DNA of 64,000 nt from MFD00082-c5 sp963697995 (GTDB lineage Bacteria; Chlamydiota; Chlamydiia; Chlamydiales; JAJFMB01): the NCBI GenBank assembly GCA_963697995.1, contig OY969110.1, forward strand, positions 62,001 through 126,000, given 5' to 3'. Both the position numbers and the translations under genes were made by a program. Positions 37,850-46,561 of this stretch are shown piece after piece (within the stretch, counting starts at the first letter, position 1; the number at the start of each line of letters is the position of its first letter). The notes under the pieces are model-generated. The model did no database searches, had not been told where the DNA came from, and was given only the letters and a program-made list of their open reading frames with translations.

Positions 37850-38432
37850 GAAGCGCATTTTTTGTTTTTTCAGCCGACTCGTGATGAATTGCCTTAAATC
37901 CCATGCGGTGACCCATTTCCACAAACTCCACTCTGTCTTCAATGTAGGCTATCTCCTCTGGTTTTTTTTGGGCAATATGGGCGCTTAAGTGAAATATCCC
38001 AGGATCTGGCTTTCTCATTCCTACAAAGCAAGAGACACAAAAAAAATCATACCCGGAAGAGAGCCATTTTTTCACTCGATACTCGGTCAAGTCTTGCCCT
38101 TCATTGCTTAAAATCCCAATTTGAAGCTTGAACTTCTCCTTAAATTCCTTAACCAAATCAAGCATCTCTTGAAACGGCTTTGATTGTTCAAACATAAAAT
38201 GCTTAAAGTCCTCTTTTGTAAAGGAGCGTTTCTCGTAAAAGTAAGTAAATTCAAGGTAGGCCTCTAAACTAAGCTTCCCTAACTCATGAGTTGAATACAT
38301 CAACTGATGCCTCTTTTCGACGACTGAGAAATTTAACCCAAACGTTTCAGCAGCTAATTTTCTCGACGCGCTATCCCATCCGTTTGTCAAAAGAACGCCG
38401 CCGACATCAAATATTAAAGTTTTAATCTTCAT
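37833..38432 (-). CDS. HAD-superfamily hydrolase
   Basis: A 199-residue phosphatase-type protein of the haloacid dehalogenase superfamily. Motif I is FDVGGVLLTNGW (nucleophile Asp in DVGG), the motif II threonine or serine is probably in GILSNEG, and VGMRKPDPGIFHLSA (K) and YIEDRVEFVE (acidic motif) follow. It lacks a large cap and resembles YihX-like sugar-phosphate phosphatases. It overlaps the ROK kinase gene by 11 bases, so a sugar-phosphate role is likely. Confidence 0.85.
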   Translation of the reverse strand: MKIKTLIFDVGGVLLTNGWDSASRKLAAETFGLNFSVVEKRHQLMYSTHELGKLSLEAYLEFTYFYEKRSFTKEDFKHFMFEQSKPFQEMLDLVKEFKEKFKLQIGILSNEGQDLTEYRVKKWLSSGYDFFCVSCFVGMRKPDPGIFHLSAHIAQKKPEEIAYIEDRVEFVEMGHRMGFKAIHHESAEKTKNALLKLSF

Positions 38433-39321
38433 TTTTTATAAAAGCTGCTCCTAAAATTGTGGGATGAGAAAGCTCAACGAGCTTGACTTCAACTCCCCTG
38501 GCACTTTTTAATGCTTTCTCTTTTATTCCCCTTCTAACAACCTCGACAATTTCGGGCAACCCCTCCACAACACCCCCTCCCAAAAGAAGCTTTTTAGGGT
38601 TAAAAAGATTCACAAGAGACACAAAGCCTGCAATATACACCTCAAAAGCTCTCTTTATCAATTTTTCTGCAACAGTATCGTGTTCTCTATAAAGAGCAAT
38701 TATTCGATACATATCATACCTATTTGGATCAATTAAAGGATCTGTTTTAATAACAGCTTCCCTAAACTGCCTTGTCAAGCCTAAACCTCCAGCAAGAGCT
38801 TCAAAACACCCATGAGATCCACATGTACAGAGAGGACCTCTGTAATCAAGTTGCATGTGCCCAACTTCTAAGCTAGAGCCAGTAGCTCCTACAAGAAGCT
38901 GCCCCCCCATTATAGCTCCCCCTCCAATCCCGGTTCCGATAAAGACACACAATAAGTCCTGGCACCCCCGACCCGCACCAAACTTCCATTCGGCAAAAGT
39001 GGCGGCTCTCACATCGTTCACAACATTAACAGGCTTTGAAAAAAAATTCATAAGCTCTTCTTTTAAAGGGACATCGCTCCAAAAAAGATTGGGAGCAAAA
39101 GTGACCACACCTTTCCGATTGACCTGTCCAGCAACAGCTACCCCTATCGCATCAAACGGGACTTGAAGCTCCTTAATCCCTTGAACGATTTGCTCAATCA
39201 CTGCTTTTGGACCTAAAGAGACTTCTGTTAAAACACGTAAGGCTTTGATAAGGCGCCCCTTTTCATCAATGGCACCAAACTCAATTTTTGTTCCCCCGAT
39301 ATCGATCCCTATTGTGATCAT
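38422..39321 (-). CDS. ROK family sugar kinase
   Basis: Sugar kinase of 299 aa from ATG 39321 (MITIGIDIGGTKIEFG). Evidence: DIGGTK phosphate loop, GTGIGGGAI, the ROK zinc motif GHMQLDYRGPLCTCGSHGCFEALAGG (HxxC.C.CGxxGC pattern), and LLGGGVVEGLP. The usual substrate is glucose or N-acetyl-mannosamine or -glucosamine; the sequence does not decide. A longer frame to 39402 would overlap the next gene and is rejected. It forms a pair with the HAD hydrolase and the EEP gene. Confidence 0.9.
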   Translation of the reverse strand: MITIGIDIGGTKIEFGAIDEKGRLIKALRVLTEVSLGPKAVIEQIVQGIKELQVPFDAIGVAVAGQVNRKGVVTFAPNLFWSDVPLKEELMNFFSKPVNVVNDVRAATFAEWKFGAGRGCQDLLCVFIGTGIGGGAIMGGQLLVGATGSSLEVGHMQLDYRGPLCTCGSHGCFEALAGGLGLTRQFREAVIKTDPLIDPNRYDMYRIIALYREHDTVAEKLIKRAFEVYIAGFVSLVNLFNPKKLLLGGGVVEGLPEIVEVVRRGIKEKALKSARGVEVKLVELSHPTILGAAFIKNED

Positions 39322-39325
39322 AAGA

Positions 39326-40105
39326 TTAAACCAATGAAAAATCAGCCGCGATATAGGCGTGATCTGAAGGGTGTTCTTTACTTGGAAGAATGGTGTGTTC
39401 ATCTATCGGAAGAACAGGGTGCGGTGTGGCAATAAGTCCTCGACTATGGAAAAAATAATCGACTCTTCCCAAACCCCCGATATTGATCGTCCACTCTTTA
39501 GTTGAACCAAACACATCACTTAACCCCAAATCAAACAAAAAATCGATAACAGGGGTATCGAAATCGGAATTAAAATCGCCACAAACAAGCCATTCATCCG
39601 CCTTTTGATCCCGTTTGATCCAATGAGTCAATTCCTGCATTTGCCGGTAACCCACATGTCTATCCCCTTCATGCAAAGGATCATCCCATCTGATGTGTGT
39701 GTTGATCACGCCGATAATCGTATTTTCCCATTGGAGGTAAACTAAAAGAGCCGCATGCCCCGAAGGAAACTGTTTAAAATGGTGTTGATCTTTGAAATAA
39801 AGAGCATTAGCACCCAAAAAAGCCAATGGACCTCGACGAAAATAAGTGGCAATCCCGTCTGGTCGTCCCATCCCTTTTTTCACATAAATGCTTTTATAAT
39901 TGAGCTCCTCAAGCTCTTTATCTAAAAGGGCAACCACATCTGACTCAACTTCTTGAAGGCAAATGATATCTGCGTTTAATAAAAGAAGCTGTTTTAAAAG
40001 GGTTTGTCTTCTCTTGACAGGATCTAACGCTTGTTTGTCGACATGGGGGTACCTTTCAGGACGAATGTAGCTGTCTGCCAAGATGTTATACGAAACAACT
40101 TTCAT
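39326..40105 (-). CDS. Endonuclease/exonuclease/phosphatase family protein
   Basis: A 259-residue enzyme of the EEP (DNase I-like) superfamily. Motifs: VVSYNILAD, ICLQEVES (catalytic Glu), VINTHIRWDD, WLVCGDFNSDFDTPV (Asp-Asn) and the final EHPSDHAYIAADF (Asp-His). It resembles the CCR4/phosphodiesterase branch rather than exonuclease III. Substrate is unknown. It lies 4 bp upstream of the ROK kinase gene and is the probable first gene of that trio. Confidence 0.85.
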   Translation of the reverse strand: MKVVSYNILADSYIRPERYPHVDKQALDPVKRRQTLLKQLLLLNADIICLQEVESDVVALLDKELEELNYKSIYVKKGMGRPDGIATYFRRGPLAFLGANALYFKDQHHFKQFPSGHAALLVYLQWENTIIGVINTHIRWDDPLHEGDRHVGYRQMQELTHWIKRDQKADEWLVCGDFNSDFDTPVIDFLFDLGLSDVFGSTKEWTINIGGLGRVDYFFHSRGLIATPHPVLPIDEHTILPSKEHPSDHAYIAADFSLV

Positions 40106-40211
40106 AAATCACTTCAATTTAACTTCAATTGCATCATGACGTTTGCTCCCTCTTTTAGACAATACTTTTTTTGTAAGGAATTTTATAAACGATTAGGTTA
40201 TATTTTCTGCC

Positions 40212-41420
40212 ATGGAAACGGTTCTATTACTTATTTTTACTCTTGTGTACCTTGGCATGGCTTTTGGAAACCTTCCGGGTTTAGTTCTTGACAGAACAGG
40301 AATTGCTTTACTTGGGGCTATTGGGGTCATTGTATTTAAACGACTCTCTTTAAATGAAGCTCTTCTTGGGATTGACATCTCATCGCTTGCGATTCTTTTT
40401 AGCTTTATGATCATCTCCTCTCAGCTCTACTTTAGCGGATTTTACTCAAGAGTTGCGACCTATTTAAGCGATACAAACCACTCGCCTAAGACTTTTCTTT
40501 TAAAAGTGATTTTCACCACAGGGCTACTCTCAGCACTTCTCATCAACGATATCGTCTGCCTTGCGATCACTCCCCTGATCATCCAAATCTGCCAAAGAAA
40601 AAGCTTCAACCCCGTTCCTTTTCTTATAGGGGTTGCTTGTAGTTCAAATATTGGATCTGCTCTCACACTGATTGGCAACCCGCAAAATATGTTGATTGGA
40701 CAAGCGCTTCAAATTCCTTTTAGAACATACACTTATGCCGCGCTTATCCCCTCACTTTTGGGAGGATTGATCACTTTTGCAGTCATCTGTTATAAAACCA
40801 CATCGTGGTTTGATGACACCTTGAAAGAGACAAAAGTCGAGACCCCAAAATTTGACCGGTGGCAAACTCTTAAAGGATCTCTTACGATTAGCCTTGTAAT
40901 TCTCATGTTTCTTTTCTTTGAATGGCCAAGAGAGCATATCGCTCTTGTAGCTGCAGGATTTTTGCTTTTGAGCCGCCAAATGGCCTCTAAAATGATGTTA
41001 AGCCTTATCGATTGGGAGCTACTCGTCTTATTTTTAGGACTCTTTATCGTAAACCACCAGTTCAATCAAACCTCGTTCATGCCCTCTTTGCTTCACACTT
41101 TAGAAGAATACAAGATTAACCTCTCTTCCCCATTCTCCATTTTTTTTATTTCCTCACTCCTCTCAAATCTAATCTCCAATGTCCCCACGGTGATGCTTCT
41201 TCTTCCCTTCACCAAAACGGAAGAAACAGGCACTCTTCTAGCTCTTTCAAGCACTTTTGCAGGGAACATGTTTCTTGTGGGAAGCCTTGCCAATATTATC
41301 GTCGTGACGCAAGCCGCACGGTTTGGAATCAACATCTCGGGAAAACAACACTTCTCGTATGGGTTTCCCATTGCGATTGCAACACTGATCTTAGCCTTTT
41401 TCTTAATCAGTTACCCTTGA
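40212..41420 (+). CDS. ArsB/NhaD/SLC13-type (ion transporter superfamily) permease
   Basis: Membrane protein of 402 aa with about 11 helices in the inner membrane. The paired hairpin motifs of the IT superfamily are visible: LLINDIVCLAITPLII and GSALTLIGNPQNMLIG in the first half, and LISNVPTVMLLLP in the second. The family includes arsenite, citrate/sulfate and Na+/H+ carriers; the substrate is not clear. The 3' end overlaps the deformylase gene by 10 bp convergently. Confidence 0.83.
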   Translation: METVLLLIFTLVYLGMAFGNLPGLVLDRTGIALLGAIGVIVFKRLSLNEALLGIDISSLAILFSFMIISSQLYFSGFYSRVATYLSDTNHSPKTFLLKVIFTTGLLSALLINDIVCLAITPLIIQICQRKSFNPVPFLIGVACSSNIGSALTLIGNPQNMLIGQALQIPFRTYTYAALIPSLLGGLITFAVICYKTTSWFDDTLKETKVETPKFDRWQTLKGSLTISLVILMFLFFEWPREHIALVAAGFLLLSRQMASKMMLSLIDWELLVLFLGLFIVNHQFNQTSFMPSLLHTLEEYKINLSSPFSIFFISSLLSNLISNVPTVMLLLPFTKTEETGTLLALSSTFAGNMFLVGSLANIIVVTQAARFGINISGKQHFSYGFPIAIATLILAFFLISYP

Positions 41421-42373
41421 TGTACTCTCTTATCAAGATCGCGAAGGGCCCCTTCAATCTCTTCCCTCTCGTGCCTCTTAAGTCTGTCGATAAAAAGAGT
41501 GCCTTGAAGATGGTCGTTTTCGTGCATAACAACCCGAGCTTCCCACCCACTCACGCGCTTCTCACATCTTAACCCCTCAATTGTCGTGTACTCCACCGTA
41601 ATCTCCTTTGGTCTCTCCACAACCTGTCTGATCGTCGGAATCGATAAACACCCCTCGATTGCCTTCCAACTCTCAGAACTTGGGTCTGATAACTTAGGGT
41701 CGATAAACACCTGAACCTCTCCCAGCCCCACTCTTTCCCCCTCTTTTTCTAAAGGAGTTCTGAAGACAAACAATTTTTGATAGGAATGGACCTGAGGAGC
41801 GGCAAGTCCTAAAGCTGAAAAAGAATCCATCGTATCAATCATCATCGCCACAAGGGTCTTAACGTCATCAGTGATATCTTCCACCGCCATTGCCTTTTGT
41901 CTTAAAAAAGGATCGTCATAATAAACTAAAGGGAGAAGATTTAAGCCGCCCGGTTTGACAAGCTGATGGTTCTCTCCCTGAGCCCACTCCCCATTGCGAT
42001 AAAACCACTTCTCTCCTACCTTTTCAAAATAGCTTCTTTCAGTAAACGTCGCCTCTTGCCCCTCTTGAGTAAGAAAAGCTACAAAAGTGACACACCCAAA
42101 TAATCCCCTCTCTTGAAAATCGAGAATTTTAAGCCCTGAAAACGAAGAGACTTTTGAAAATTGAGACAAACTTCTGGACCAACCAAACTTGTTTTGTGAA
42201 TAACCAGGACTTGCAGGGTGAGTCGTTCCAATGATATAGTCAGGTTTATTCAAAACGTAGGCTGAATAGCGAGAGCGCATTAACTCAAGAGGATTTTTCG
42301 GCAGTACATTTTTGTGAAACGGCTCGCAACAGGCGTTATACGCACGACCACTACAACAAGGACACTCCATCAA
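41411..42373 (-). CDS. Fusion: YchJ-like SEC-C protein plus peptide deformylase
   Basis: A 320-residue fusion. Residues 1-140 are YchJ-like: SEC-C zinc motif CPCCSGRAYNACCE, then PLELMRSRYSAYVLNKPDYII and a later FTERSYFEKVGEKWFYRNGE. Residues 145-320 are a peptide deformylase, which removes formyl groups from nascent chains. Its active-site motifs are SALGLAAPQ (the first Gly of GxGLAAPQ is Ala), EGCLS and HENDH (HExxH). No separate def is present in the window. The start overlaps the ogt stop by 4 bases. The fusion could place a zinc module near the ribosome, but that is inference. Confidence 0.88.
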   Translation of the reverse strand: MMECPCCSGRAYNACCEPFHKNVLPKNPLELMRSRYSAYVLNKPDYIIGTTHPASPGYSQNKFGWSRSLSQFSKVSSFSGLKILDFQERGLFGCVTFVAFLTQEGQEATFTERSYFEKVGEKWFYRNGEWAQGENHQLVKPGGLNLLPLVYYDDPFLRQKAMAVEDITDDVKTLVAMMIDTMDSFSALGLAAPQVHSYQKLFVFRTPLEKEGERVGLGEVQVFIDPKLSDPSSESWKAIEGCLSIPTIRQVVERPKEITVEYTTIEGLRCEKRVSGWEARVVMHENDHLQGTLFIDRLKRHEREEIEGALRDLDKRVHQG

Positions 42374-42843
42374 TTCACCCCTAAAGATTCATGTTTAAGA
42401 AGAGCTTCTTTTCTAAAACAGCCCCCACCATACCCCCCGAGTTTATTCGTTGTCAAAATCACTCGGTGGCAAGGAACGATAATACTTAAGACATTGGCTC
42501 CATTGGCCGAACCGATCGCTCGACAAGCCAAAGGATGACCACAAGCCTCAGCTTGCAGCTTATAACTCCTCACCTCACCATAAGGAATTTCTCTTAAAGC
42601 TTCCCAAGCTTTTTTTTGAAACGGCGTGCCTTGAAGAAAAATAGGTGTTTTAAAAACTTTTAACGTTTTCGCAAAATACTCTTCCAATTCTTTCTCAATC
42701 ATCAAAAGAGGAGGAGTCTCTCCCTCTTCAACATCTTTAATTTTTGGTAATTTCCGATCTAAAAAATCAAGACAAAAAAGATGAGTCTCATCTGCCATGG
42801 CAACCATTGTCCCTAAAGGTGTTTTTAAAATCTTCTTTTTCAT
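42370..42843 (-). CDS. ogt: Methylated-DNA-protein-cysteine methyltransferase
   Basis: Suicide DNA repair protein that removes alkyl groups from O6-alkylguanine. ATG 42843 (MKKKILKTPLGTM) gives 157 aa. The longer frame to 42882 only adds a non-homologous leader. The acceptor cysteine is in IVPCHRVI, preceded by the FQKKAWEALREIPYGEVRSY helix-turn-helix and ACRAIGSANGANVLS. The stop overlaps the deformylase fusion start by 4 bases. Confidence 0.92.
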   Translation of the reverse strand: MKKKILKTPLGTMVAMADETHLFCLDFLDRKLPKIKDVEEGETPPLLMIEKELEEYFAKTLKVFKTPIFLQGTPFQKKAWEALREIPYGEVRSYKLQAEACGHPLACRAIGSANGANVLSIIVPCHRVILTTNKLGGYGGGCFRKEALLKHESLGVN

Positions 42844-42910
42844 GAGGTTAAGATCATATAATAAAATGAAGTTTCTTGACAAGGCCTCCTCTTCTTGCTA
42901 TTTTGGAGAC

Positions 42911-43174
42911 ATGAATTGCTGGAAATGTCAAAAAACGATCGAAGGCAAGATCTCATTTCGCACGATTTGCGAGGGGTGTGGCACCGATTTACACTGCTGC
43001 AAAGGGTGTGTCTTTTATCAAGTGGGGCTTCCAAACGATTGCAGAGTTCCAAACACCGAATTTATTTCCGATAGAGAGAAAAACAACTTTTGCGAAGAGT
43101 TTAAAGGGGGAGATTTTGTGGCTCCTAAAAAAATAAACACAGATGATGTCGCAAAAAAACTATTTAAAGACTAA
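42911..43174 (+). CDS. Small Cys-rich zinc-binding protein
   Basis: An 87-residue protein from ATG 42911 (MNCWKCQKTIE). It holds CxxC pairs CWKC, CEGCG and CCKGC plus a distal C in FCEEF, arranged as a zinc-ribbon-like module. ORF extension back to 42797 is an antisense shadow of ogt. The stop is 3 bp before the next gene, so the two are likely co-transcribed. No enzyme is assigned. Confidence 0.75.
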   Translation: MNCWKCQKTIEGKISFRTICEGCGTDLHCCKGCVFYQVGLPNDCRVPNTEFISDREKNNFCEEFKGGDFVAPKKINTDDVAKKLFKD

Positions 43175-43177
43175 ACG

Positions 43178-43966
43178 ATGAGCATCCACTCAATTTCAAG
43201 TACAGCCGAATTAAAAAACTGCTACTCGATTGCAAAAAATCACTTCCATACCTCTAACCCCCTGCTAAACAAAGAGAGTGAACTTAAAACAATAGAGGCC
43301 GCCAAACATTTTTTCAAAAAACTCTATGAGATCCTAAGTGATGAGAATCGTTACCCTTTTATCAACTGCAATAAATGTCTTGGAATGGTGGTTGTTCCTC
43401 AAACAAACCTCGTTTTGATCTCTGTTTCAGAGGATAGAAACCCTAACTTAGACGATGAACGGCGAAAAAACTTTTTAAAACTCATCATCCAAGTGAATGA
43501 ATTGACCAACCAATGGAAGTATGAGCTTGTTTACCGCCCCAATTTGTCAGAGTATTTAATGCTTCGGGCTCTCACGTTAGCTCAATACGACATCTCAGTA
43601 GACCAACTGCCAAAGGCGAGGACCCGATGTGCTGAAGTGGCCCTGGCTTTTGCCCTATTTAAGGTGGGGCGGTTTAAAAGTTTCTCGAAAAGCTCTATAG
43701 GGATCGTCACTTTTGGAGCCACTCTTTGGAGCTCAAAAGAAGGGGATAGTGCCATAAACTATTTTAGTGAAAAAAAACGAAACAGAAAGTACACCCTTAC
43801 CGACCCGATCGAAGTGCCACTAAAAGAGGGTGGAATTGGTTGGATTGACAGGTGGAGCCCATGCAAAGAGCACTGCCTACCTTATATGGACGCGATGCTT
43901 ACCATAGCCACATCGGGAAAGCCAGGAATCAGCCTAAAGACACCGAGAAGCGAGTCATCCTTTTAA
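43178..43966 (+). CDS. Candidate deaminase-fold protein (CAE...PCxxxC)
   Basis: A 262-residue protein with the zinc-ligand pattern of the cytidine-deaminase superfamily. C151-A152-E153 lies in TRCAEVALAFALF (HAE/CAE motif), and P228-C229-K-E-H-C233 lies in WSPCKEHC (PCx2-4C motif). The 78-residue spacing with an intervening strand (IGIVTFGATLW) is compatible with the fold. The N-terminal ~130 residues match nothing I know. Known families with this pattern act on free nucleotides, tRNA or DNA, and some are secreted toxins. The substrate is unknown. It follows the Cys-rich protein by 3 bp. I regard the superfamily call as plausible, not certain. Confidence 0.5.
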   Translation: MSIHSISSTAELKNCYSIAKNHFHTSNPLLNKESELKTIEAAKHFFKKLYEILSDENRYPFINCNKCLGMVVVPQTNLVLISVSEDRNPNLDDERRKNFLKLIIQVNELTNQWKYELVYRPNLSEYLMLRALTLAQYDISVDQLPKARTRCAEVALAFALFKVGRFKSFSKSSIGIVTFGATLWSSKEGDSAINYFSEKKRNRKYTLTDPIEVPLKEGGIGWIDRWSPCKEHCLPYMDAMLTIATSGKPGISLKTPRSESSF

Positions 43967-44184
43967 TTTCGCAATACTTTTTTAACGTCAGCTGGAAGTA
44001 ACCTCTTTCTACGTTCATCAAGCTCCATATAACCCAAAGCACGCCTTAGAAACGCTTCGGAGTCACTTGTGTCGTTAAGTGGTAATTCGCCTTCGGCTTC
44101 TAGGCTCCTTAGTTTTAGATAGTCGGCCCTGAAAAAGTAAGGGTTCCTTGAGAAAAATTTGCAGTTAACGAGGAAGAGAGACAT
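43963..44184 (-). pseudogene. 3' gene remnant truncated by a MITE-like element
   Basis: A 73-codon open frame on the minus strand. Its first ~21 codons lie inside the inverted-repeat element (44122-44397); the rest, from about LRSLEAEGELPLNDTSDSEAF to VKKVLRN, is outside. The C-terminal ~50 residues look like a charged helix from an older protein whose 5' part is gone or lies across the element. The parent family is not recognised. It could also be a short protein using the element's start codon. Confidence 0.4.
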
Positions 44185-44479
44185 AGCCTATTTTGCAAGG
44201 TTTATTTATATGGCAATTAGAAAAGCTCTAAAATTTCGCGAATGGAACACGCACTCTCCAAAGAAAAAGTGATCCTTTTGCAACAAAAAAAGCGGTGAAC
44301 GACGATCCAAACCCCCTTGAGGGGTTTGGTGAGGAGTAAAACGCATTTTTTGTCAAAAGGAGCGGTTTTTATTCGAGAGGACTTTTTCAGGGCCGACTAA
44401 ATATGGTGGAAAAAATTCCCGAAAAAAATAGCAAATTTATCGATTGAATGGAATTTCGAAAGAGATCTAATATCCCAAG
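43967..44479. other. Intergenic region containing the MITE copy 2
   Basis: Between the deaminase-like gene and the MFS gene. It holds the 3' remnant (43963-44184), the MITE-like element (44122-44397) and A/T-rich sequence. No other gene is seen. Confidence 0.6.
44122..44397. mobile_element. MITE-like inverted-repeat element, copy 2 (276 bp)
   Basis: Same family as 10520-10718: ends GTCGGCCCTGAAAAAGT and ACTTTTTCAGGGCCGAC, with near-identical inner sequence (GGGTTCCTTGAGAAAAATTT, CCAAAGAAAAAGTGATCC). It carries an extra ~75 bp after AAATTTGCA that copy 1 lacks. The flanks TAGATA and TAAATA resemble a decayed target duplication. There is no transposase. The element cuts across the 3' remnant gene. 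Confidence 0.85.
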
Positions 44480-45634
44480 TTATCTTTTAAGACTTAATAA
44501 AAAAGGGATGGCAGCCCACTGGGCTAGAAGGGAGCAAGCAATCAAGCCAGGTCTTGAAATATCGTATAAATAACCCGTAAGAGCGCTTCCTAAAAACCAA
44601 AACAAGCCAAAGAACATGTTAAGTGTGCCATACCCTGTTGCTCTCTTCCCAACAGAACACACTTCTGCAACAAAAGCTTTGATAATCGTCTCTTGCGAGC
44701 CTATTCCCACCCCCCACAAAATCATCCCCAAAAGAGCTGAATAAAACCCTTCTAAAAAGACTAAGGGAACGAAAAATGAGGCGATAAGGGTCGTGAAACT
44801 TAAAATCACAATCCCAAAAGTGTCGTAAAGTTTACCAAAAATAAGGGAAGAAACGCCTGCCACTCCCATTGAGATCGAAAATAATAAAGGGATCCAAACA
44901 GCAGGCATCACAGATTCTTTTTCAAAATGGTAAGCGACTAAGGAAAAATCGATAAAACCAAATGCTACCAAAGAAACTCCAAAACAGAGGTGCCAAAAAT
45001 TGCTTGATAAATTCTTTGTCGTAAAGTGAGGAGTTTTAGATTCAAGCTCTTCGGGCTTTGGGTAGAGAAAAAAAGCTGCTAACAGAACCAAAAGAGCTAA
45101 AAGAGCCGGAATTAGCAAAAGGGCAAACCCCTCTTTGTAGCTTCCCTTAAAATAAAGCACGACACTGACGATCAAAGGGCCTAATATTGCCCCCGTTTGA
45201 TCCATCGCCTCGTGAAGTCCAAATCCAAACCCCCGCCCCATCTTTTTTGTCGCAAAAGAGAGCATGGCATCCTTGGCAGGACTTCTGATCGCTTTACCAA
45301 ACCTCTCCAAAAGAATAAGGCCTGCCGCAACCTGCCAATTTCCTGCAAGAGCCAATAATGGAACGGCTAAAAGATTTAAGGCGTACCCAAAAAAAGTAAT
45401 GGCCCAGTATTTTCTCGTCGTATCAGCTAAGTATCCTGAAACCATTCTAAAGCTGTATCCAATAAATTCCCCAAAACCTGCTACAAAACCAACAAGAGCC
45501 CCACTTGCTCCAAAATAAGCCAAATAGGGTCCCGTAATACTGCGGGCCCCCTCATACGTCATATCGGCAAAAAGACTCACAAATCCCAAAAGCACAACAA
45601 ACAGCATCGCACTTTTTTTCGATATCTGATCCAT
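44480..45634 (-). CDS. Major facilitator superfamily transporter
   Basis: About 12 membrane helices over 384 residues, inner membrane. ATG 45634 (MDQISKKSAML) is preferred over GTG 45643. The first loop has SITGPYLAYFGASGALVGF and the loop between helices 2 and 3 carries SGYLADTTRKYW, as in MFS proteins. LLERFGKAIRSPAKDAML suggests a drug or metabolite antiporter of the YfcJ/YttB type, but the substrate is not inferable. Confidence 0.85.
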   Translation of the reverse strand: MDQISKKSAMLFVVLLGFVSLFADMTYEGARSITGPYLAYFGASGALVGFVAGFGEFIGYSFRMVSGYLADTTRKYWAITFFGYALNLLAVPLLALAGNWQVAAGLILLERFGKAIRSPAKDAMLSFATKKMGRGFGFGLHEAMDQTGAILGPLIVSVVLYFKGSYKEGFALLLIPALLALLVLLAAFFLYPKPEELESKTPHFTTKNLSSNFWHLCFGVSLVAFGFIDFSLVAYHFEKESVMPAVWIPLLFSISMGVAGVSSLIFGKLYDTFGIVILSFTTLIASFFVPLVFLEGFYSALLGMILWGVGIGSQETIIKAFVAEVCSVGKRATGYGTLNMFFGLFWFLGSALTGYLYDISRPGLIACSLLAQWAAIPFLLSLKR

Positions 45635-45697
45635 TAAAAACACCTGTTATCCATTTCTATAGATAACATCGAACAAAAATGATATGAAAAAGATACC

Positions 45698-46366
45698 ATG
45701 AGAATAGAAGTTATCGAGACCGAAGAGGAGTTTTCATTTGAAAGAGATGAAATGCTCATTTTTGTAAGAAAAGAGAAAAACTTTAGAGTTCATCCTCTCC
45801 TCCCTTATCAGCTACAAGGGTTGTTTGTCCTTCTTCACCTCTTTGCTGTTACTCTCAAAAAAACGTCATTTCCCTTAGATGACCTCTCCCTTTACTCTTT
45901 AGAAGGCAAATGCATCGACTTGATTCATGAAGTTACGGAAGTGTCTCTCCTCAGCCTTGAAAATGTAGTCTCATTACTTGAAGAGATCGTCGCTACCATT
46001 GACAAAACAGAAAAAGAGCACCCCTCAAAGGCCCTCCTGAAAATTGAAACCTTAACCCTTCTTCACTTGATCGATGAGATCAAACACACAAGCTCCCTAC
46101 AAGCCTTTCTGTGGACCGCATTCTACCTCTCTTTCTTTGAACCTATCATCAAAAACCCCTTCTTTTCCCACGTAAGAGAGTGGCGAAAAACCCTTTTGGA
46201 CAAGGAAGCCTATGGAAGAATTTTAGCCTTTTCCCAAGATGAAGAGGTGTTACTAAGAAAAAAGAAGGAACTAGACGAAAGGGAGTTTTACTTTTTTCTC
46301 AATGCTACAGAAGAGGGAAAAGCTCTAAAACCGCACCTCTCCCTCATCTCTTCCCTGACATTTTAA
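45698..46366 (+). CDS. Hypothetical protein
   Basis: A 222-residue, mostly helical protein rich in Leu and Glu, with no signal peptide or known motif. It starts 55 bp from the divergent MFS gene, so the two may share a promoter region (TTATCCATTTCTATAGATAA). The helix-rich pattern superficially resembles ScpA-type kleisins, but I cannot defend that. Composition matches the neighbours. Confidence 0.6.
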   Translation: MRIEVIETEEEFSFERDEMLIFVRKEKNFRVHPLLPYQLQGLFVLLHLFAVTLKKTSFPLDDLSLYSLEGKCIDLIHEVTEVSLLSLENVVSLLEEIVATIDKTEKEHPSKALLKIETLTLLHLIDEIKHTSSLQAFLWTAFYLSFFEPIIKNPFFSHVREWRKTLLDKEAYGRILAFSQDEEVLLRKKKELDEREFYFFLNATEEGKALKPHLSLISSLTF

Positions 46367-46390
46367 TATTTAGTAAAATAATTTAATAAC

Positions 46391-46561
46391 CTAGTACAGT
46401 TGAACAAAAGTTTTTACTGAAAATTTTAATTTGAAAGCTCCCGCGGTTCGTGTATCGAAAATGGGGCTAGTATGGAGTTAATACAACCCCATTTTCGATC
46501 CGCGAACCCCGGGGCTTTGAAATCGAAATTTAAGCTAAAAACTTTTGTTCAACTGTACTAG
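46391..46561. mobile_element. ~170-bp palindromic element, copy A
   Basis: Terminal inverted repeats CTAGTACAGTTGAACAAAAG / CTTTTGTTCAACTGTACTAG and an inner long stem (TCGAAAATGGGG / CCCCATTTTCGA). It is 171 bp. Two further copies lie at 49183-49351 and 53878-54048. It supplies the last ~9 codons and the stop of the aminotransferase gene. No coding capacity of its own, so it is a non-autonomous element of unknown family. Confidence 0.88.

Noticed and set aside
44403..44447. 14-codon ORF starting ATGGTGGAAAAA after the MITE
   Set aside because: Too short to support, and no ribosome site is seen.
45698..46366. ScpA-like kleisin
   Set aside because: Only general helix and Leu/Glu content is similar; no kleisin motif could be located and no scpB is adjacent.
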